The notes under the pieces were generated by a model. That model saw only the letters and a list, made by a program, of their open reading frames with translations, was not told the origin of the DNA and did not search any database. Source: Nematostella vectensis (taxonomy: Eukaryota; Cnidaria; Anthozoa; Actiniaria; Edwardsiidae). From it: 64,000 bases of DNA. The DNA lies in the NCBI RefSeq assembly GCF_932526225.1, contig NC_064045.1:11190022-11254021 (forward strand), in the 5' to 3' direction. The translations under genes and the position numbers were made by a program. Positions 1 to 12,800 of this stretch are shown here, one piece after another. Each line of letters begins with the position of its first letter. Within the stretch, counting starts at the first letter, position 1.

Positions 1-616
1 CCGTGGCCCACAAGAAACTTCAACCATGATCTTTATCTTGATAAGGAACTCTTTATTTTCATTAAAATCAAAGATAAAGACATTGCAAGTCTTGCAAGTT
101 AATGTGACTTCAATCACATTATTGACACAATCAATACGAAAAAAATCTTGGAATAATTATGTTTGAATAGTATCATATTTTTTCAATTTAAAATAACATC
201 GTTGACTTCGGAAGAAACGCTCGTTGAGAAATGTAAGGCTAACAAAAAGGCTAGACTTTCATGTGTCATTGTAAAATTCATCATTCATGCATGAGGGTGC
301 AAACCAATCCCAACACAGTATTCAGGTCACATGTACACAGCTGTAAAACCCAATACAATTCTACTGTGCTCAAACACAGGGAAGGTTGGAATAGATAGCA
401 GGGAAAGGCTGGGGTTGGTGAATTATTAAACAGAACCATTACATTTTAACAGATCCCTGCTCAGCTAATTAGTATGCATTAACTTTTGATACAGATGTCT
501 ACTGATTAGCATAGGAAACACAACGACATATTTCCGACAAAGCATTTACTATGATCATGTAACAACAAATTTGCAGCAATATGCTTATGTTAATCTCAAC
601 GCTCTGCAAGCGAACT
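1..616. other. AT-rich non-coding stretch
   Basis: No coding exon, RNA gene or ordered repeat is visible here on either strand. The short open frames have no recognisable protein character and no convincing splice sites. Confidence 0.5.
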
Positions 617-622
617 ACTCAC

Positions 623-809
623 CACTTCGCTTCTTAACTTCGCAAAAGAATTTACTAAACCAGAAGTTTAACGTCTTTGCGGACATGTGGTGGAGTTGGA
701 CGGACCACAGGTCTTCGATATTTGAGTCCTTCTCGTTGTTTCCATTTCTAGACTCCAACTTCGTGTTTTTCCTTTTACTTTGCCATGCCTCAAAAACCGT
801 GACCTGGTA
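623..809 (-). pseudogene. Orphan exon of a Crypton/QRICH1-like (DUF3504-type) N-terminal domain
   Basis: On the minus strand a frame bounded by a plausible acceptor (AAACAG just above 809) and a strong donor (GTGAGT, 622-617) encodes roughly 62 residues. They contain FEAWQSKRKN and, later, MSAKTLNFWFSKFFCEVKKR. This resembles the N-terminal helical region of proteins related to the tyrosine-recombinase transposon Crypton (QRICH1/KIAA1958-like): an F-x-x-W..R-N start and a later L-x-x-W-L/F-x-K-F-[FV]-x-E-x-[KR] block. No downstream recombinase exon is visible nearby, so this is probably a relic or the end of a gene lying beyond the window. The exon breaks at the same residue and phase (a phase-1 Gly) as the related exon at 17859-18169. 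The family assignment is from memory of motifs and is moderate. Confidence 0.45.
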
Positions 810-2503
810 CTGTTTTAGATAGCAACGAACTCTCATCCTTAAACACACCGAAACGAGCTGTTGCCATCTCGACTGTATGGGCCGTATGGCACCAAAAATA
901 ATTTGCATTTTGGCTTGCTGTTTTCCGCTCATGCTCTTTCTTCTCTCTAGGGGCATTTCTTTGCGCATGCGCATGTCATAATGTCCATTTTCTAGAACAT
1001 TGAAAGTTTCCTCATATAACCTCCCATGGATCTTTACTTTCTCTGTGCTTTATTTTCATGTAAAGTCATTGAATTTGTATTTTACTTTAAAGTCTAATGC
1101 GGATTTTGATGTAAAAACTTTTACGGTGCCAACATTAATTAAAATATCAAACTTTATATTCGACCTATCTTTCTGTAAAAAAAATATCGTCATTAGAAAC
1201 CAGCCTGGCAAAGTCGGAAATTGTCTGTCTCTCATAAATAAGGCCTTAGATCTTGCAACTCCTTCGACCTTAACGATGGAATACCCATAGCTTTTACTCA
1301 AATTTTGTATCAGTCAAGCATATTGTATGGCTGACTCCTGACTACCTGTAATTCAAAAGGCTAGTACCATAACAAATATCATTATCATCAGGCCCAGGGA
1401 CTAATTTATGCATAAAAAAATGGCTTGGACAGAATAATAAAATGTAAAGAAAGTGAGTTTTGAAGATTGAAGTACGTTGTTTTTCTCAAAATTGGTAAGT
1501 GCTCTCCGAGGGGAACCTCTCTCGGCACCCGTTATCTGGGTAACTTTTTTGTGACGATAATATCAGACAACGTGAAGTTTTTTTGTGTATCATGCAGAAA
1601 TCGAGTGTTAAATAAAAACAGGAAGGGAATATTGAAATCAAATATGACAAAAAGGACAATGCGAGTTCAATCGATGAGGCATACCTACCAGATATAATCC
1701 CTACTGTGTGTAGGTTTGGTTTTGTCCTACGAAAAGTCAATGCCAAACACTATACAATATAAAAGAAGCCGCTTAACTACCGACAGTTAACGCTACAGTC
1801 GTCTTCATACTCTTTGTCTAAAGATGATTGATTTGCTTTTAAAACATTGGTATAACATTTTCCCAATTAAAATATCTAATTTCCGGAATTCAAGCTACCG
1901 GCAGTAATTAATGCCTCTTAAGAATAATTTTAGTTCAAGATAGATCTTTTATAGAAACCATTAGAAAACATTAATTCTTGATCATCAACACCACCATGCT
2001 ATCTCAAAGTCAAGTAAATACTAAAACTCAATGATCCGTTGATTGCTTTTAGTATTTAATTTTTTCCTCTTTACTCAGATGAGCCAATTGAGAGATTTCC
2101 CAAGGTGATAATTAGGGACTTCCCACGCAAGCTAATGGGGAAAGGACTAACGATTCACACAGAATGCTCTGTAAATACCCATCAAAACGTCAACAGTTTT
2201 ACAAGTCGCACCTTCGCGGTTTTCAACACATTAATCCAGATTTAAAAACTCCTTCTAGCGTTTATTTTAGGTGTGATTGGCGTAATTTTTGCAATTGACG
2301 TATAATAGTACGTATAATATAACGGAAACCTATATATAAAGGTTAATAATTTAAAATAATTTTATTAAATATTGTTATTATATTCCTGTTTTTGACGACG
2401 TCAACGATTTCACAGATCACGCGACCAACTTGTTAAACCCCCTTCCCCCACATAACAAGTTTTGCTCTCATACGATGTTTCGGCCTCAGGGTAGTTACTT
2501 TTA
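810..2503. other. Non-coding stretch, no clear features
   Basis: Open frames are short and overlap on both strands without family similarity. I see no gene and no ordered repeat, only AT-rich DNA. Confidence 0.4.
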
Positions 2504-2525
2504 GTGACGTCATCGATGACGTCAC
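2504..2525. promoter_or_regulatory. 22-bp perfect palindrome with two CRE-like TGACGTCA sites
   Basis: The bases form a perfect palindrome made of two TGACGTCA octamers, the consensus for CREB/ATF bZIP factors, around a central TCGA. Further GACGTCA cores lie at about 2396, 2630 and 2655. No gene start is nearby, so a regulatory role is only a possibility. Confidence 0.3.
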
Positions 2526-2779
2526 GTGACCATCTCATTGCACCCTACTTGGAATATACATGACACCTACCAAGTTTGGTTGTTGTACGATGTTTCTTTC
2601 TTGTGATATATATTAATTTTTATTTTGGTTGACGTCAGTATATTTTGGCTTTGACGTCAAAAATCACACGACCATATTGCTGCCCACCCTTTGACACATA
2701 CATGATACATACCAAGCATGGTTGTCATATGATAACATAAACGAAAACTAGAGTGGATAGGTTACGCGCCGCATGGGCG

Positions 2780-3560
2780 CTTCGCTATAACGGACACCTA
2801 TATACAACTGACTTCTGTATATAACGGACATCTTCGTATATCGGTCACCTATATATAACGGTCACCTATATATAACGGACACCTATATATAACGGTCACC
2901 TATATATAAAGGACACCTATATACAACGGACGTCTATATATAACGGACATCTTCGTATATCGGTCACCTATATATAACGGTCACCTATATATAACGGACA
3001 CCTATATACAACGGACGTCTATATATAACGGACATCTTCGTATATCGGTCACCTATATATAACGGTCACCTATATATAACGGACACCTATATACAACGGA
3101 CGTCTATATATAACGGACATCTTCGTGTTTCGGTCACCTATATATAACAAACATCTACATATAACGGACACCTACATATAACGGACACCTATATACAACG
3201 GACTTCTGTATATAACGGACATCTTCGTATATCGGTCACCTTTATATAACGGAAACCTACATATAACGAACACCTACATAAAACGGACACCTATATACAA
3301 CGGACAACTACATATAACGACATCTACATATAACGGACACATACATATTACGGAAACCTATATACAACGGACACCTACATATAAACAAACACCTTTATAT
3401 AACGGACACCTACATATTACGGAAACCTATATACAACGGACACCTACATATAAACAAACACCTTTATATAACGGACACCTACATATTACTGAAACCTATT
3501 TCAAACGGACACCTACATATAACGGCAACTACATATAAACGGACACCTACATATTCTAGA
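2780..3560. repeat. About 17-bp minisatellite (CACCTATATATAACGGA-type)
   Basis: Roughly 780 bp of tandem, slowly diverging units of the form GGACACCTATATATAACG. Variants contain ATACAACGG, TTCGTATATCGG or CTACATATAACGG. A higher-order pattern (a block including CATCTTCGTATATCGG) recurs several times before the array decays near 3560. Confidence 0.9.
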
Positions 3561-3729
3561 CACTGTTTAATGTCCCGTGTGTGGCATGTTATATCAGTCT
3601 CGATCCGGCATGTGCAGACGAAATCACAGGTTGTTCCCTTACTTGGACACAAAATAGCAAAGAAGAGCATACAGGACTGTGGGTTTGCTAAAGGCTATAT
3701 GTGACAGATTTCATTACAGGCTACCCACT

Positions 3730-3900
3730 GCAGGGGCGTATCCAGGGGGTGGTCTAGGGGGCCCGCCCCCCCTTTAACAGCCAAAAATACAGTAAATGTA
3801 TGAGACATTATCTAAAATATAGGAGAAAATGCCTTGAAAGTCCCGAATACCCGCTTTAAACCAAAAAAACTCCTGTTTAAAATCCTGGCTACGCCGCTGC
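3730..3900. mobile_element. Short MITE-like element with GGCGTAKCCAGG terminal inverted repeats
   Basis: The left end reads GCAGGGGCGTATCCAGG and the right end is its near inverse (CCTGGCTACGCCGCTGC). They enclose about 140 bp of non-coding DNA. The same kind of terminus (GTAGCCAGG/CCTGGCTAC) bounds the element at 23610-23926, so this is a dispersed family. Confidence 0.55.
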
Positions 3901-4788
3901 ACTGCATTCGGATGACGACTAGAGATGACTCTAGTCGTCATGACATCCGTCATGCCACAAGGTAGGTGTAGATGTGACCAGGCGAGCAGGTGAGGTTGAC
4001 GGAGCGCAAGTCTTCCTCACTGTAATCCCATCACGCAAAGTCCTGTGGCGACGGGCGAGTGGCTACACATACTTTACACCGCAAATAAGTGACCGATCGT
4101 GTTCAAATAAGGACACTTTCTAAAAAAAAATGGACCTTATTTTTCCGGGGGGGGGGGAGGGAGGGAGTTCGCTGATAAAAATCTAACCACCTCCGAGAGA
4201 ACAATGAAATTATCGACATGAATTGCCTAGTTTTTAACTGGGAAAACTAACGGTTTTTATTTGTAAAAATATCAGACTTTAGGCACTGCATTTTGCCTTT
4301 TTGCTTTTATTTTAGGAAACAAAGCAAATTTCACAAAAAAAATATAAGCTTTGAGAAAATTTATTTAAAAATGCAAATGCAAATAATGTCTGATTTTTCA
4401 CTCTGTTATGAATATTTTTATAATCTTTGTCGGCCTAACAATTGAGTTATTGTTGTGCCTTGTGCACACTGTGACATAACGACGCATAGCGCGCGCACTC
4501 TGTTAAGCCATGGACATAATGATATACAACATCGTTTATTTGTGCCCTTATATGTAATGCACATACATTCAAAATAAATGATACTAGCACTCAATTAATA
4601 TTTGATCATTTCGCCGTTAACCCGGGCCCAAATACAGAAACAAAAATATTGCCGCCCTACAGTTCGTTTCTTAACCCTGTAGAGCAGGCAATAAGTTGTT
4701 TGAAGCAGCGATAAAGGCAGATATTTTACGGCCTCAAATACAGGCAGGAATGAACAACAGGGATGAAGCGAGGAACAGAGGAGTACCA
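3901..4788. other. Non-coding stretch
   Basis: No coding exon or ordered repeat was recognised. A poly-G run lies near 4147-4165. Confidence 0.4.
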
Positions 4789-5385
4789 TTACACCTTTTG
4801 CTTTTCATTACCGAAAAATACGTATTCATTTTAGCCAAAATTACAAACATTTACGCCGATGTACTGTCATTTAAGCGAAAGTAAAATCTTTTGAACTAAA
4901 AGGAAAAACATTAACGAACTTCACATAATTGAGTGCACACAATTGCATTTTCTTCACATTCATTTACACTATTCGACAACCAGGAAGAAAAAATCAAATG
5001 CGCGTTGATACGTAACGTTTGTAAGAAGCACGCAAATGACTTTCACAAAATACTATTGTTTGCACCTGCTGTAATAAAAATGTTAATGAATATATCGTTC
5101 ACTGTATTGATTGCGAGTTCTCGTATTATTGATATTTTGTTTGTGTTATTGTTATGTATCAACGCGCAAATGAAAATAGATTTTTTATTCCTGGTTGTCG
5201 AATAATTTTACCTGGCGTGAAGAAAATGCAATTGTGTGCACTCAATTATGTTAAGTTCGTTAATGTATTTCCTTTTAGTTAAAATGATTTTACTTTCGCT
5301 TAAATGACAGTACACCGGCGTAAATGTTTGTAATTTTGGCTAAAATAAATGCGTATTTCTCGGTAATGAAAAGCAAAAGGTGTAA
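4789..5385. mobile_element. Foldback (long-inverted-repeat) element, about 0.6 kb
   Basis: The two ends are long inverted repeats of about 220 bp. The left arm starts TTACACCTTTTGCTTTTC and the right arm ends with its inverse. The match continues through blocks such as GTACTGTCATTTAAGCGAAA and AATTGAGTGCACACAATTGC with few mismatches and some small indels. Only a short AT-rich centre is unpaired. There is no transposase, so it looks like a non-autonomous foldback or MITE-type element. It sits just before the left edge of the segmental duplication. Confidence 0.75.
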
Positions 5386-6135
5386 AAGAAAACAACATTT
5401 TTTTCTGAAAATTTCGAACCATTCACACTTGAACAGATAAGAGTGCGCGTCCATGTCTTTATGTCGTTATGTTACTAGTGTTCGCCAGGTATAATTATTA
5501 ATTCGGGAGTTGCACTTACATTTTTTTTTATTTCATGATACTTTCACGCGAGTTTCAAAAAGTTTGTTTCTGAATTTTTATAGCTTCGATATTGGCTCAT
5601 CTGTGTATAATAAGAATCTGTGTATAATAAGAATTATTATTATTATAATTCAAGTTTATTCAAAAGATCTCTCGCACGAAAGACACAAAGCTGTACATGC
5701 ATGATCACATATACAGTAAAAACCAGTAAAAGCGTGCATATAGGAACCTAACTATTTTAAATGAGAACTGTAGTTAATTAGAATTTAGATACTCAACGGC
5801 GAACAACATTGTTACAGGTAACAGGTAAGCTTCTATTGAATGCAAAGATTTTAATATTTCGTTGTCTATGTGGTTGAAAGTATTATGAAAAACGAACAAG
5901 GAAAGTGTCTTATTTGTTCTCTATAATTGTAAAAAGAAATTTTTGCATGTCAAATATTATACCTCTTGTCGCTTGAACGTTGATTCCTATGTGTTGAAAA
6001 GCACACATTTATAATTACTTTGACAAAGTATTGTGTAACTAATGCCAGCATTTTGAACAGAGCTTAGCGAGATTTTAGAGGATTCTGGACAACTCAATCT
6101 GGACTAATTCTGGACTAATCTTCTTCAAAAAAATA

Positions 6136-6755
6136 CGCTGTGTCTACTTGCATGGCTTCCGGTAAAGGAGGAAAAAAACTAGCTGCACGGCTGTCTTCCA
6201 TTTTCTCGATTTTTAGCCTAAATAACAAGTTTCTGACTTTGAAACACTTCCACGATTATTAAGAACAGCCAAGAGATGTTTTTTTAGCTTGAAAAGCTGT
6301 GCATTGAGTGACCCGCAAATGCTCGGCACAGTATGAAAGAAGCGTGGAGTTCGACACTTCTCGTTTTCGCCATAACAGCTGTGCAAGGAGAAAAAAAGTA
6401 GATGCACTTCCCTTTTTTCTTTTTGCCATTAAGCCAAAATGAAAAGTTCTGACTTTAAAATCTTCCCACCGTTGTTTAGAACCGTCAAACGATGGCTTCG
6501 AGCTTGAAAAAATTCGCAGGTGACATGCGAATGCTCGGCACAGTGAACGGTGCATGAAATGTAGAACTCCACGCTCCGTTCATACTTTGCCGAGCATTTG
6601 CCGGCCGCTTGTTGCATAGCTTCACAGGCTAAAAATCGTGGCTTGGCTGTTCTAAATAATCGTGGAATTGTTTTAAATCCAGAGACTTGTTATTTAGGCT
6701 AAGAATCGAGAAAACTGGAGACAGCCGTGTAGCTGTGTAGCAAGTAGACACAGCG
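6136..6755. mobile_element. 620-bp TIR/foldback element inserted only in the left duplicate
   Basis: The ends are inverted repeats beginning CGCTGTGTCTACTTGC and continuing for over 100 bp with indels (for example TTTTCTCGATT, TTAGCCTAAATAACAAGT, ACGATTATT-AGAACAGCCAAG). It is flanked on both sides by an A-rich AAAAAATA-type sequence, compatible with an 8-bp hAT-like target duplication. The right duplicate has the uninterrupted site near 19010. The centre contains two diverged copies of a sub-repeat with ATGCTCGGCACAGT. No transposase is encoded. Confidence 0.75.
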
Positions 6756-6876
6756 AAAAAAAAATACATATCGATTCACGTGATATTACAGTTTTTAAGA
6801 AATAATTATCGATAACTTTCCTGCCATAACTTAGGATTTACTCTGCAGGAAAGCATCGTGCAGAAAGCGAACAAAT

Positions 6877-9800
6877 ATGTGGAAGAGCTATAGCAGACGA
6901 TTACAAGTCTCTGTGGCCGTTGCAATCATTTTAACTTCTTCAATCTTTCTACAACTTACTTCAAATATCTTTTTAAAAACACACAACCATCCCTCATATA
7001 CAACAACACTGGGTGATGTCCTGGAGCGGCAAGAAGATTTAATTTTGGCGGATTTTCAAGATAGAGGAATAAACAAAACTGAAGTACTCCTAGTATTGAT
7101 TGTGTCTTCTGCTCCGAGGAGAAAAGATAGACGGGACTCGATACGACAATCATACTGGAAATACTGCAAAACATCGCAGGTAAAAAATGGGCATTTCGTG
7201 ATAATTCTGTTATGATTAAATATGTATTCGTTCTAGTGGCAACATAGCATCCGTAAATTTTGCGAGAAAACGAAATAGTTTGGAGTTTTGGAAAAAAAGT
7301 TTCTGACATTACCTGTCGGGATCTCGTAATTTTTTTCTAAATGATTTATTGTATTATCATAACAATTTAGAACTTAGAGAAACGGTATTGGAAGACAGAA
7401 GCAGATGTTTATAAAAGCTGGAAAGCCAGTGACGAATCCAGAATCCAGGGATGGGGTGGCGGGGGTTCTAATCTTTTCTTTGTGCTCTCGAACCTTTTAA
7501 TCGTTCAGTTTTTATACATCTTTTTGTCTTAGTCACCCCTTATTTATCCTCTCCCCTCTTCGCTTTTTTGAACGAGAAGGGGGTGTAATGATTTGAGTTA
7601 TGGCTGTAATAGTAACAGGACTACAGGCTACGACAAGATCACATTCAGACTGATTTATTCAAATCACATGGCAGGCTTACAGGGTTGCTTGTTAGTCACG
7701 TGATGGCGTGACTACCATATAAGGACTACTCATAACACCCCCCTCTCAAGTTAAGCTATACAATAATTAATAATCTATGAATAATCATAATTAATCAATA
7801 GCATAATAAGGATAAGATATGATGTGCTAAGAGTCCATGATATAGTCCTTGTGCCAGACTGGTGCAGATTTGGCACGACTAGATCTACGTGGCTCTTCTG
7901 GAGTGATCACTACATTTTCACTTTCGAAGGTGCTATCTAGCATATCATCCTTACTGACATACAGTGGTGGTTCCCTAGATGCATTAAGCGCGCGCCTATT
8001 TCTGCGATACTCCCTCCCAGTTTGATCTGTTATCACATAGGACCTGGGAGTGTTGTGAACTCCACTGACACAACCAGGACTGTAATTCTTCTCCCCAGGT
8101 TTCTGAAACCTTATCATATCCCCCTCCTTCAATGGGGGTATGGGCTTTGATCCCTTATCATAGTACTCTTTTGTTTTCAATTGCCGATCCTGTAGCTGTA
8201 TGCGGATGTCATCATGCACAGTGGGGAGAAGTGCTCTAGGGTGCATGGGGAGGGTTGTGCGTACCTGACGACTGAAAAGCATCTGGTTAGGAGAGTATGG
8301 AAAATTACTTACCTGAGTGTTGCGATAGACCATTAGACCTTCATGTAGATTGCATCCTTTACCTAGGATTCCCTTTACAATCCCTACTGCTTTCTCTGCC
8401 AGGCCATTGGACTGGCTGTATAAAGGACTAGTAGGAATAACTCTAAATCCACATCGACTGGCGTATTCGTGCATTTCTTCTGCATTAAAAGGGTTGTTAT
8501 CAGCTGTGAGCGTTTCAGGGTATCCATGTCTAGAAAAAATTTCGGTCAGCGCCTTGATAACATGTCCAGCTTTTTTCCCACTCATGTTCACTGCTTCTAT
8601 ATACTTGGAATAGTAGTCAATGACCACTAGGTAGAGCTTCCCTTGATACTCACCAATGTCTAATGCAATGTGTTGCCATGGCAACAGTGGTACCTCCCTG
8701 AGCTGCATTGGCTCTTTCTGCTGTTTTCTCTGTAAACTTAAACACTTGTCACATTTTGTTATCATTTCGGAGATGTTGGCACTAAGACCCGGCCAGTATA
8801 CCGCGGCCCGTGCTCTAGCCTTACTTTTCTCTATACCAAAATGGCCCTTGTGTATTTGTTGGAGAATTTGCGGTCTCCATGTGACTGGAATAACTATTCG
8901 CTGGTCCTTCATGACAAGCCCATCTAACAGGTGTAGGTCATGACGCACATTCCAGTAGGGTCTAAGTTGCACTGGAACACTTTGTCTGTTTTGCGGCCAC
9001 CCTTCCCTTATATACTTACCAAGAAGTAACATGTCCTGGTCCTTGCCTGTTATTTCTTGGAGCTGTGAGAGCTTCGTGTCTGAGACAGGCAGGTCTGTCA
9101 TAATACAATGCACCATGTGCTCCATTTCGTCATGCATGTCATTAGTCTGGGTTTGGGCTTCTGTGTCATATGCTCTGGATAAGGTGTCGGCTATGTATAG
9201 GTACTTGCCTGGCACGTAACGGACAGAAGTGTGGTATTTTTGGAGTCTCAGCCTCATTCGCTGTAGACGGGGAGGCACTTTGTGCAGCGGTTTCCTAAAG
9301 ATGGACTCTAAAGGTTTATGGTCAGTCATAACATCAATATCTGCCCCATAGGTATACATATTGAATCTCTCGCATCCAAATACAATTGCCAGCAACTCCT
9401 TCTCTATTTGTGCATAGTTTTGCTCTGCACTAGTCAGGGCCCTGGAGGCATATGCTACAGGTTGACCATTCTGGAGCAAACAGGCTCCAAGTCCACTCTT
9501 TGAGGCGTCAACCTGCAAGGTGGTAGGTTAAGTGTATATCATAGAATCTAAGTACTGGTTTGCTTGTGAGTGCTGTCTTTAGCTTAGCTAATGCTGCATC
9601 ATGCTCTGGGTGCCAGGCCCAGGCTGCCTCCTTCCTCAGGAGCATTCTCAATGGGGCAGTCAATTCAGCCATGCTGGGTATGTACTTTGATAAATAGTTG
9701 ATCATTCCCAGCAATCTCTGTAAATCCTTTTTGCACTGCGGGACAGGCATCTTCAAAATGGCTGATACTTTAGCAGGATCTGGCGTGAACCTGTTATTAC

Positions 9801-12800
9801 TGACCACCTCCCCCATATAGCTTACCTTGTCTAGCCGGTACTGTATCTTGGATTTGTTGAATCTGATGTTGCGTTCCCTGGCTCTCTCAAGCACCTTGTG
9901 TAGGGCTCTGTCATGCTCGGCTGTCGTTTTTCCTGCAATAATAATGTCATCATAAACAGGAAGCACACCTTCTATGTCACCAAAGTGCTCCTCTACCATT
10001 TTTTGTGCCACTTCACTAGCACATGAAATTCCAAATGGCATTCTACAAAACCGGAACCTACCAAAGGGCGTGTTAAATGTGCAGAGTAATGATGCTGCAT
10101 CACTCAGCTTCTTATGCCAATAGCAACTGGACATATCTACAACTGTAAATACCGTACACCCATTAAGGGTGCTTGATATTTTCTCTATTGAAGGCGGTTT
10201 ATAATCTTCCCTTACAATGGCTTCATTTAAATCAGGGGGGTCTAGGCATAGTCTAAGGGATTTATCTTTCTTCTCTACAATAACAAGGTTACTCACCCAT
10301 TCAACTGGCTCGTTGACCTTTTTGATTACCTCCCGTTGCTCAAGGTCATTGATGGTGGTTTTTAACTGCTCTATCAAACGCAGTGGAACATTTCGTTGGT
10401 GCTGAATTGTAGGTCTTGCGCCCTCTTTGAGGCAGATATCATACTCACCCTCAACACATCCCAGACCTGTGAAAACATCCTCAAACTGATCCAGGAGGTT
10501 GCGTGGCTGCTCTAGCGCATCTATGCTAAGACCTTGCGCTCGCGCACCACCACTAAATGTGATTAAACCTAACTTCAGACACGTTTCTACGCCTAAAATG
10601 GGTCTAACATTGTGCTCTACTATATAATACTCAACTGCGATTGGGCTCTCTTGCCCTTGGACAAGTGTATCTATATAGCATTTGCCTACTCCGAAAGCTC
10701 GTAGTTTGAGTGCTGTTTGTTCGATCGTGCAGTCAAGTTCTTTCGCAACCGCTTCCGGGATCACGTTACATTCTGCGCCGCTGTCTAATTTGAAAGTCAC
10801 GTTCTTCCCATTCAAACTCAGGCACTGTTCCACACACTTTATCTTGTTGCTACTTTTGACCTCTTCGATGTAAAGGCTCTCGATTTCTTTGTACAGGTTG
10901 TTTGGGTCTTGCTGCTCTTGTAACTCGACCTCGCGGATAGCTCTAGAAGCACCACGCTGTTGTTGATGTGCTTGCGGTTGGGGGAGTTTCCTCGTGCAAC
11001 AGCGGGCGAAGTGATTTTTCTCCTTGCACCGATGGCAGGTTGCGTTGTATGCTGTGCAATTCCCCCGATCGTGTTGCAGCCCACAAAATCTGCATTTGAA
11101 GCTCTGTCCCTTGTTCTGATTCTGTGTCGGAGCTCTTGCGTTTAGCGAATCAATTTCCTTGATTTCCTGTGACTGCTCTGGCCTCGTGATCAACTTCGAT
11201 TGCTCAATCGCCTGCTCTGAAGCTCGGCACAGATTTATGGCTGTCGTGAGGGTTAAATCCGGTTCACGGAGGAGTCGCTCCCTCAGCGTAGGGCTGTTGG
11301 TTCCAATAACGATTTGATCACGTATGAGCGAGTCCTTTATTACACCAAAGTCGCACAGCGCGGCCTTGCGTCTCAACTCGGTTAGAAATGTATCGAACTG
11401 CCGTTCCCCTTGAGTGGTTGTTCGGAAAATGTACCTCTCATAGGTTACATTCGTGCGCGGCATACAATAATCCTTTAGGGCCTTCAGGGTGTCTTTGACC
11501 TTTCTCTCTGCTATCGCCTCTGGTATTCCTGGTAGCGTCTTTAAAACTCTTCGGGCTTTCAGCCCCACTATACTGTAAAGTGTGGCCACTTGGACCTTCT
11601 CCTCCTTTGTTGTTAGCCCACTCGATATCTCGTACAGCTCCCAGCTCTCTTCAAACTCTCTCCATGCTTCCGCTAAATTCCGACTATCCATGTCTAGTTC
11701 TGGCGGTGGCTTGATTTTCTCCATATCTATGATTATTGTCGCCCTGGACCTCCGACTCCTGGTACCATGTAATGATTTGAGTTATGGCTGTAATAGTAAC
11801 AGGACTACAGGCTACGACAAGATCACATTCAGACTGATTTATTCAAATCACATGGCAGGCTTACAGGGTTGCTTGTTAGTCACGTGATGGCGTGACTACC
11901 ATATAAGGACTACTCATAACAGGGGGGGGGAGGGGGTTGGATTCAGGGAGGATGGGTGCCTCTTTCTCATTGGCAAGTAAAGCGGCACCCATTCTCCCTT
12001 TCTCATTGGCAAGTAAAGCGGCACCCATTCTCCCTTTCTCATTGGCAAGTAAAGCGGCACCCATTCTCCCTTTCTCACTGGCAAGTAAAGCGGCACCCAT
12101 TCTCCCTTTCTCATTGGCAAGTAAAGCGGCACCCATTCTCCCTTTCTCATTGGCAAGTAAAGCGTCACCCATTCTCCCTTTCTCATTGGCAAGTAAAGCG
12201 GCATCCATTCTCCCTTTCTCATTGGCAAATAAAGCGGCACCCATTCACCCTTTCTCATTGGCAAGTAAAGAAGAAATATAAAATATTTGTAAAAATTTAA
12301 AAAAAAATATCATTTTTTATTTGTTTCATCTAAATCGCATGTCGTGTAATCACTTCGTGACATCGGATGTCGTGTAATCACTCCGTGACATGGGATGTCG
12401 TGTAATCACATCCGTGACATGGGATGTCGTGTAATCACTCCGTGACATGGGATGTCGTGTAATCACTCCGTGACATCGCATGTCGTGTAATCATCACTCC
12501 GTGACATGGGATGTATCGTAATCACTCCGTGACATGGGATGTCGTGTAATCACTCCGTGACATCGCATGTCGTGTAATCATCACTCCGTGACATCGCATG
12601 TCGTGTAATCACTCCGTGACATCGCATGTCGTGTATAATAACTCCGTGACATGGGATGTCGTGTATAATAACTCCATGACATCGCATGTCGTGTAATTAT
12701 CACTCCGTGACATGGGATGTCGTGTAATCACTCCGTGACATCGCATGTCGTGTAGTTATCACTCCATGACATCGCATGTCGTGTAATCATCACTCCGTGA

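Larger units (their letters stand above)
7584..11921 (-). mobile_element. Ty3/Gypsy-type LTR retrotransposon in the GT31 intron
   Basis: A 4.34-kb element in minus orientation with two 154-bp LTRs (7584-7737 and 11768-11921) that read identical by eye and have TG...CA ends. It encodes, in order, gag-like, zinc-knuckle, protease, reverse transcriptase, RNase H and integrase regions. The last two are in a second frame because of a single shift near 9510-9530. A primer-binding site and a polypurine tract sit in the expected places. The flanks are G-runs; a GGGGG target duplication is likely but cannot be proved in a homopolymer. The paralogous locus near 19895-19905 is an empty site, so insertion came after the segmental duplication. 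PR-RT-RH-IN order places it in Ty3/Gypsy. There is no envelope-like frame. Confidence 0.95.

Noticed and set aside
6213-6617. Minus-strand ORFs of 62-98 aa
   Set aside because: They lie inside a foldback element with internal sub-repeats and show no protein family features.
9500-9530. Programmed ribosomal frameshift between RT and RNase H
   Set aside because: In Ty3/Gypsy elements programmed shifts normally lie between Gag and Pol. No slippery heptamer with a following structure was evident, so an indel is the simpler reading.
7827-11724. Endogenous retrovirus with envelope
   Set aside because: No envelope-like frame lies between integrase and the 3' LTR; the integrase frame runs to within about 90 bp of it.
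11876-12300. Four overlapping ORFs of about 115-120 aa with 12-residue repeats on both strands
   Set aside because: The 36-bp period keeps many frames open. There is no start context or splice logic, and the region is intronic.
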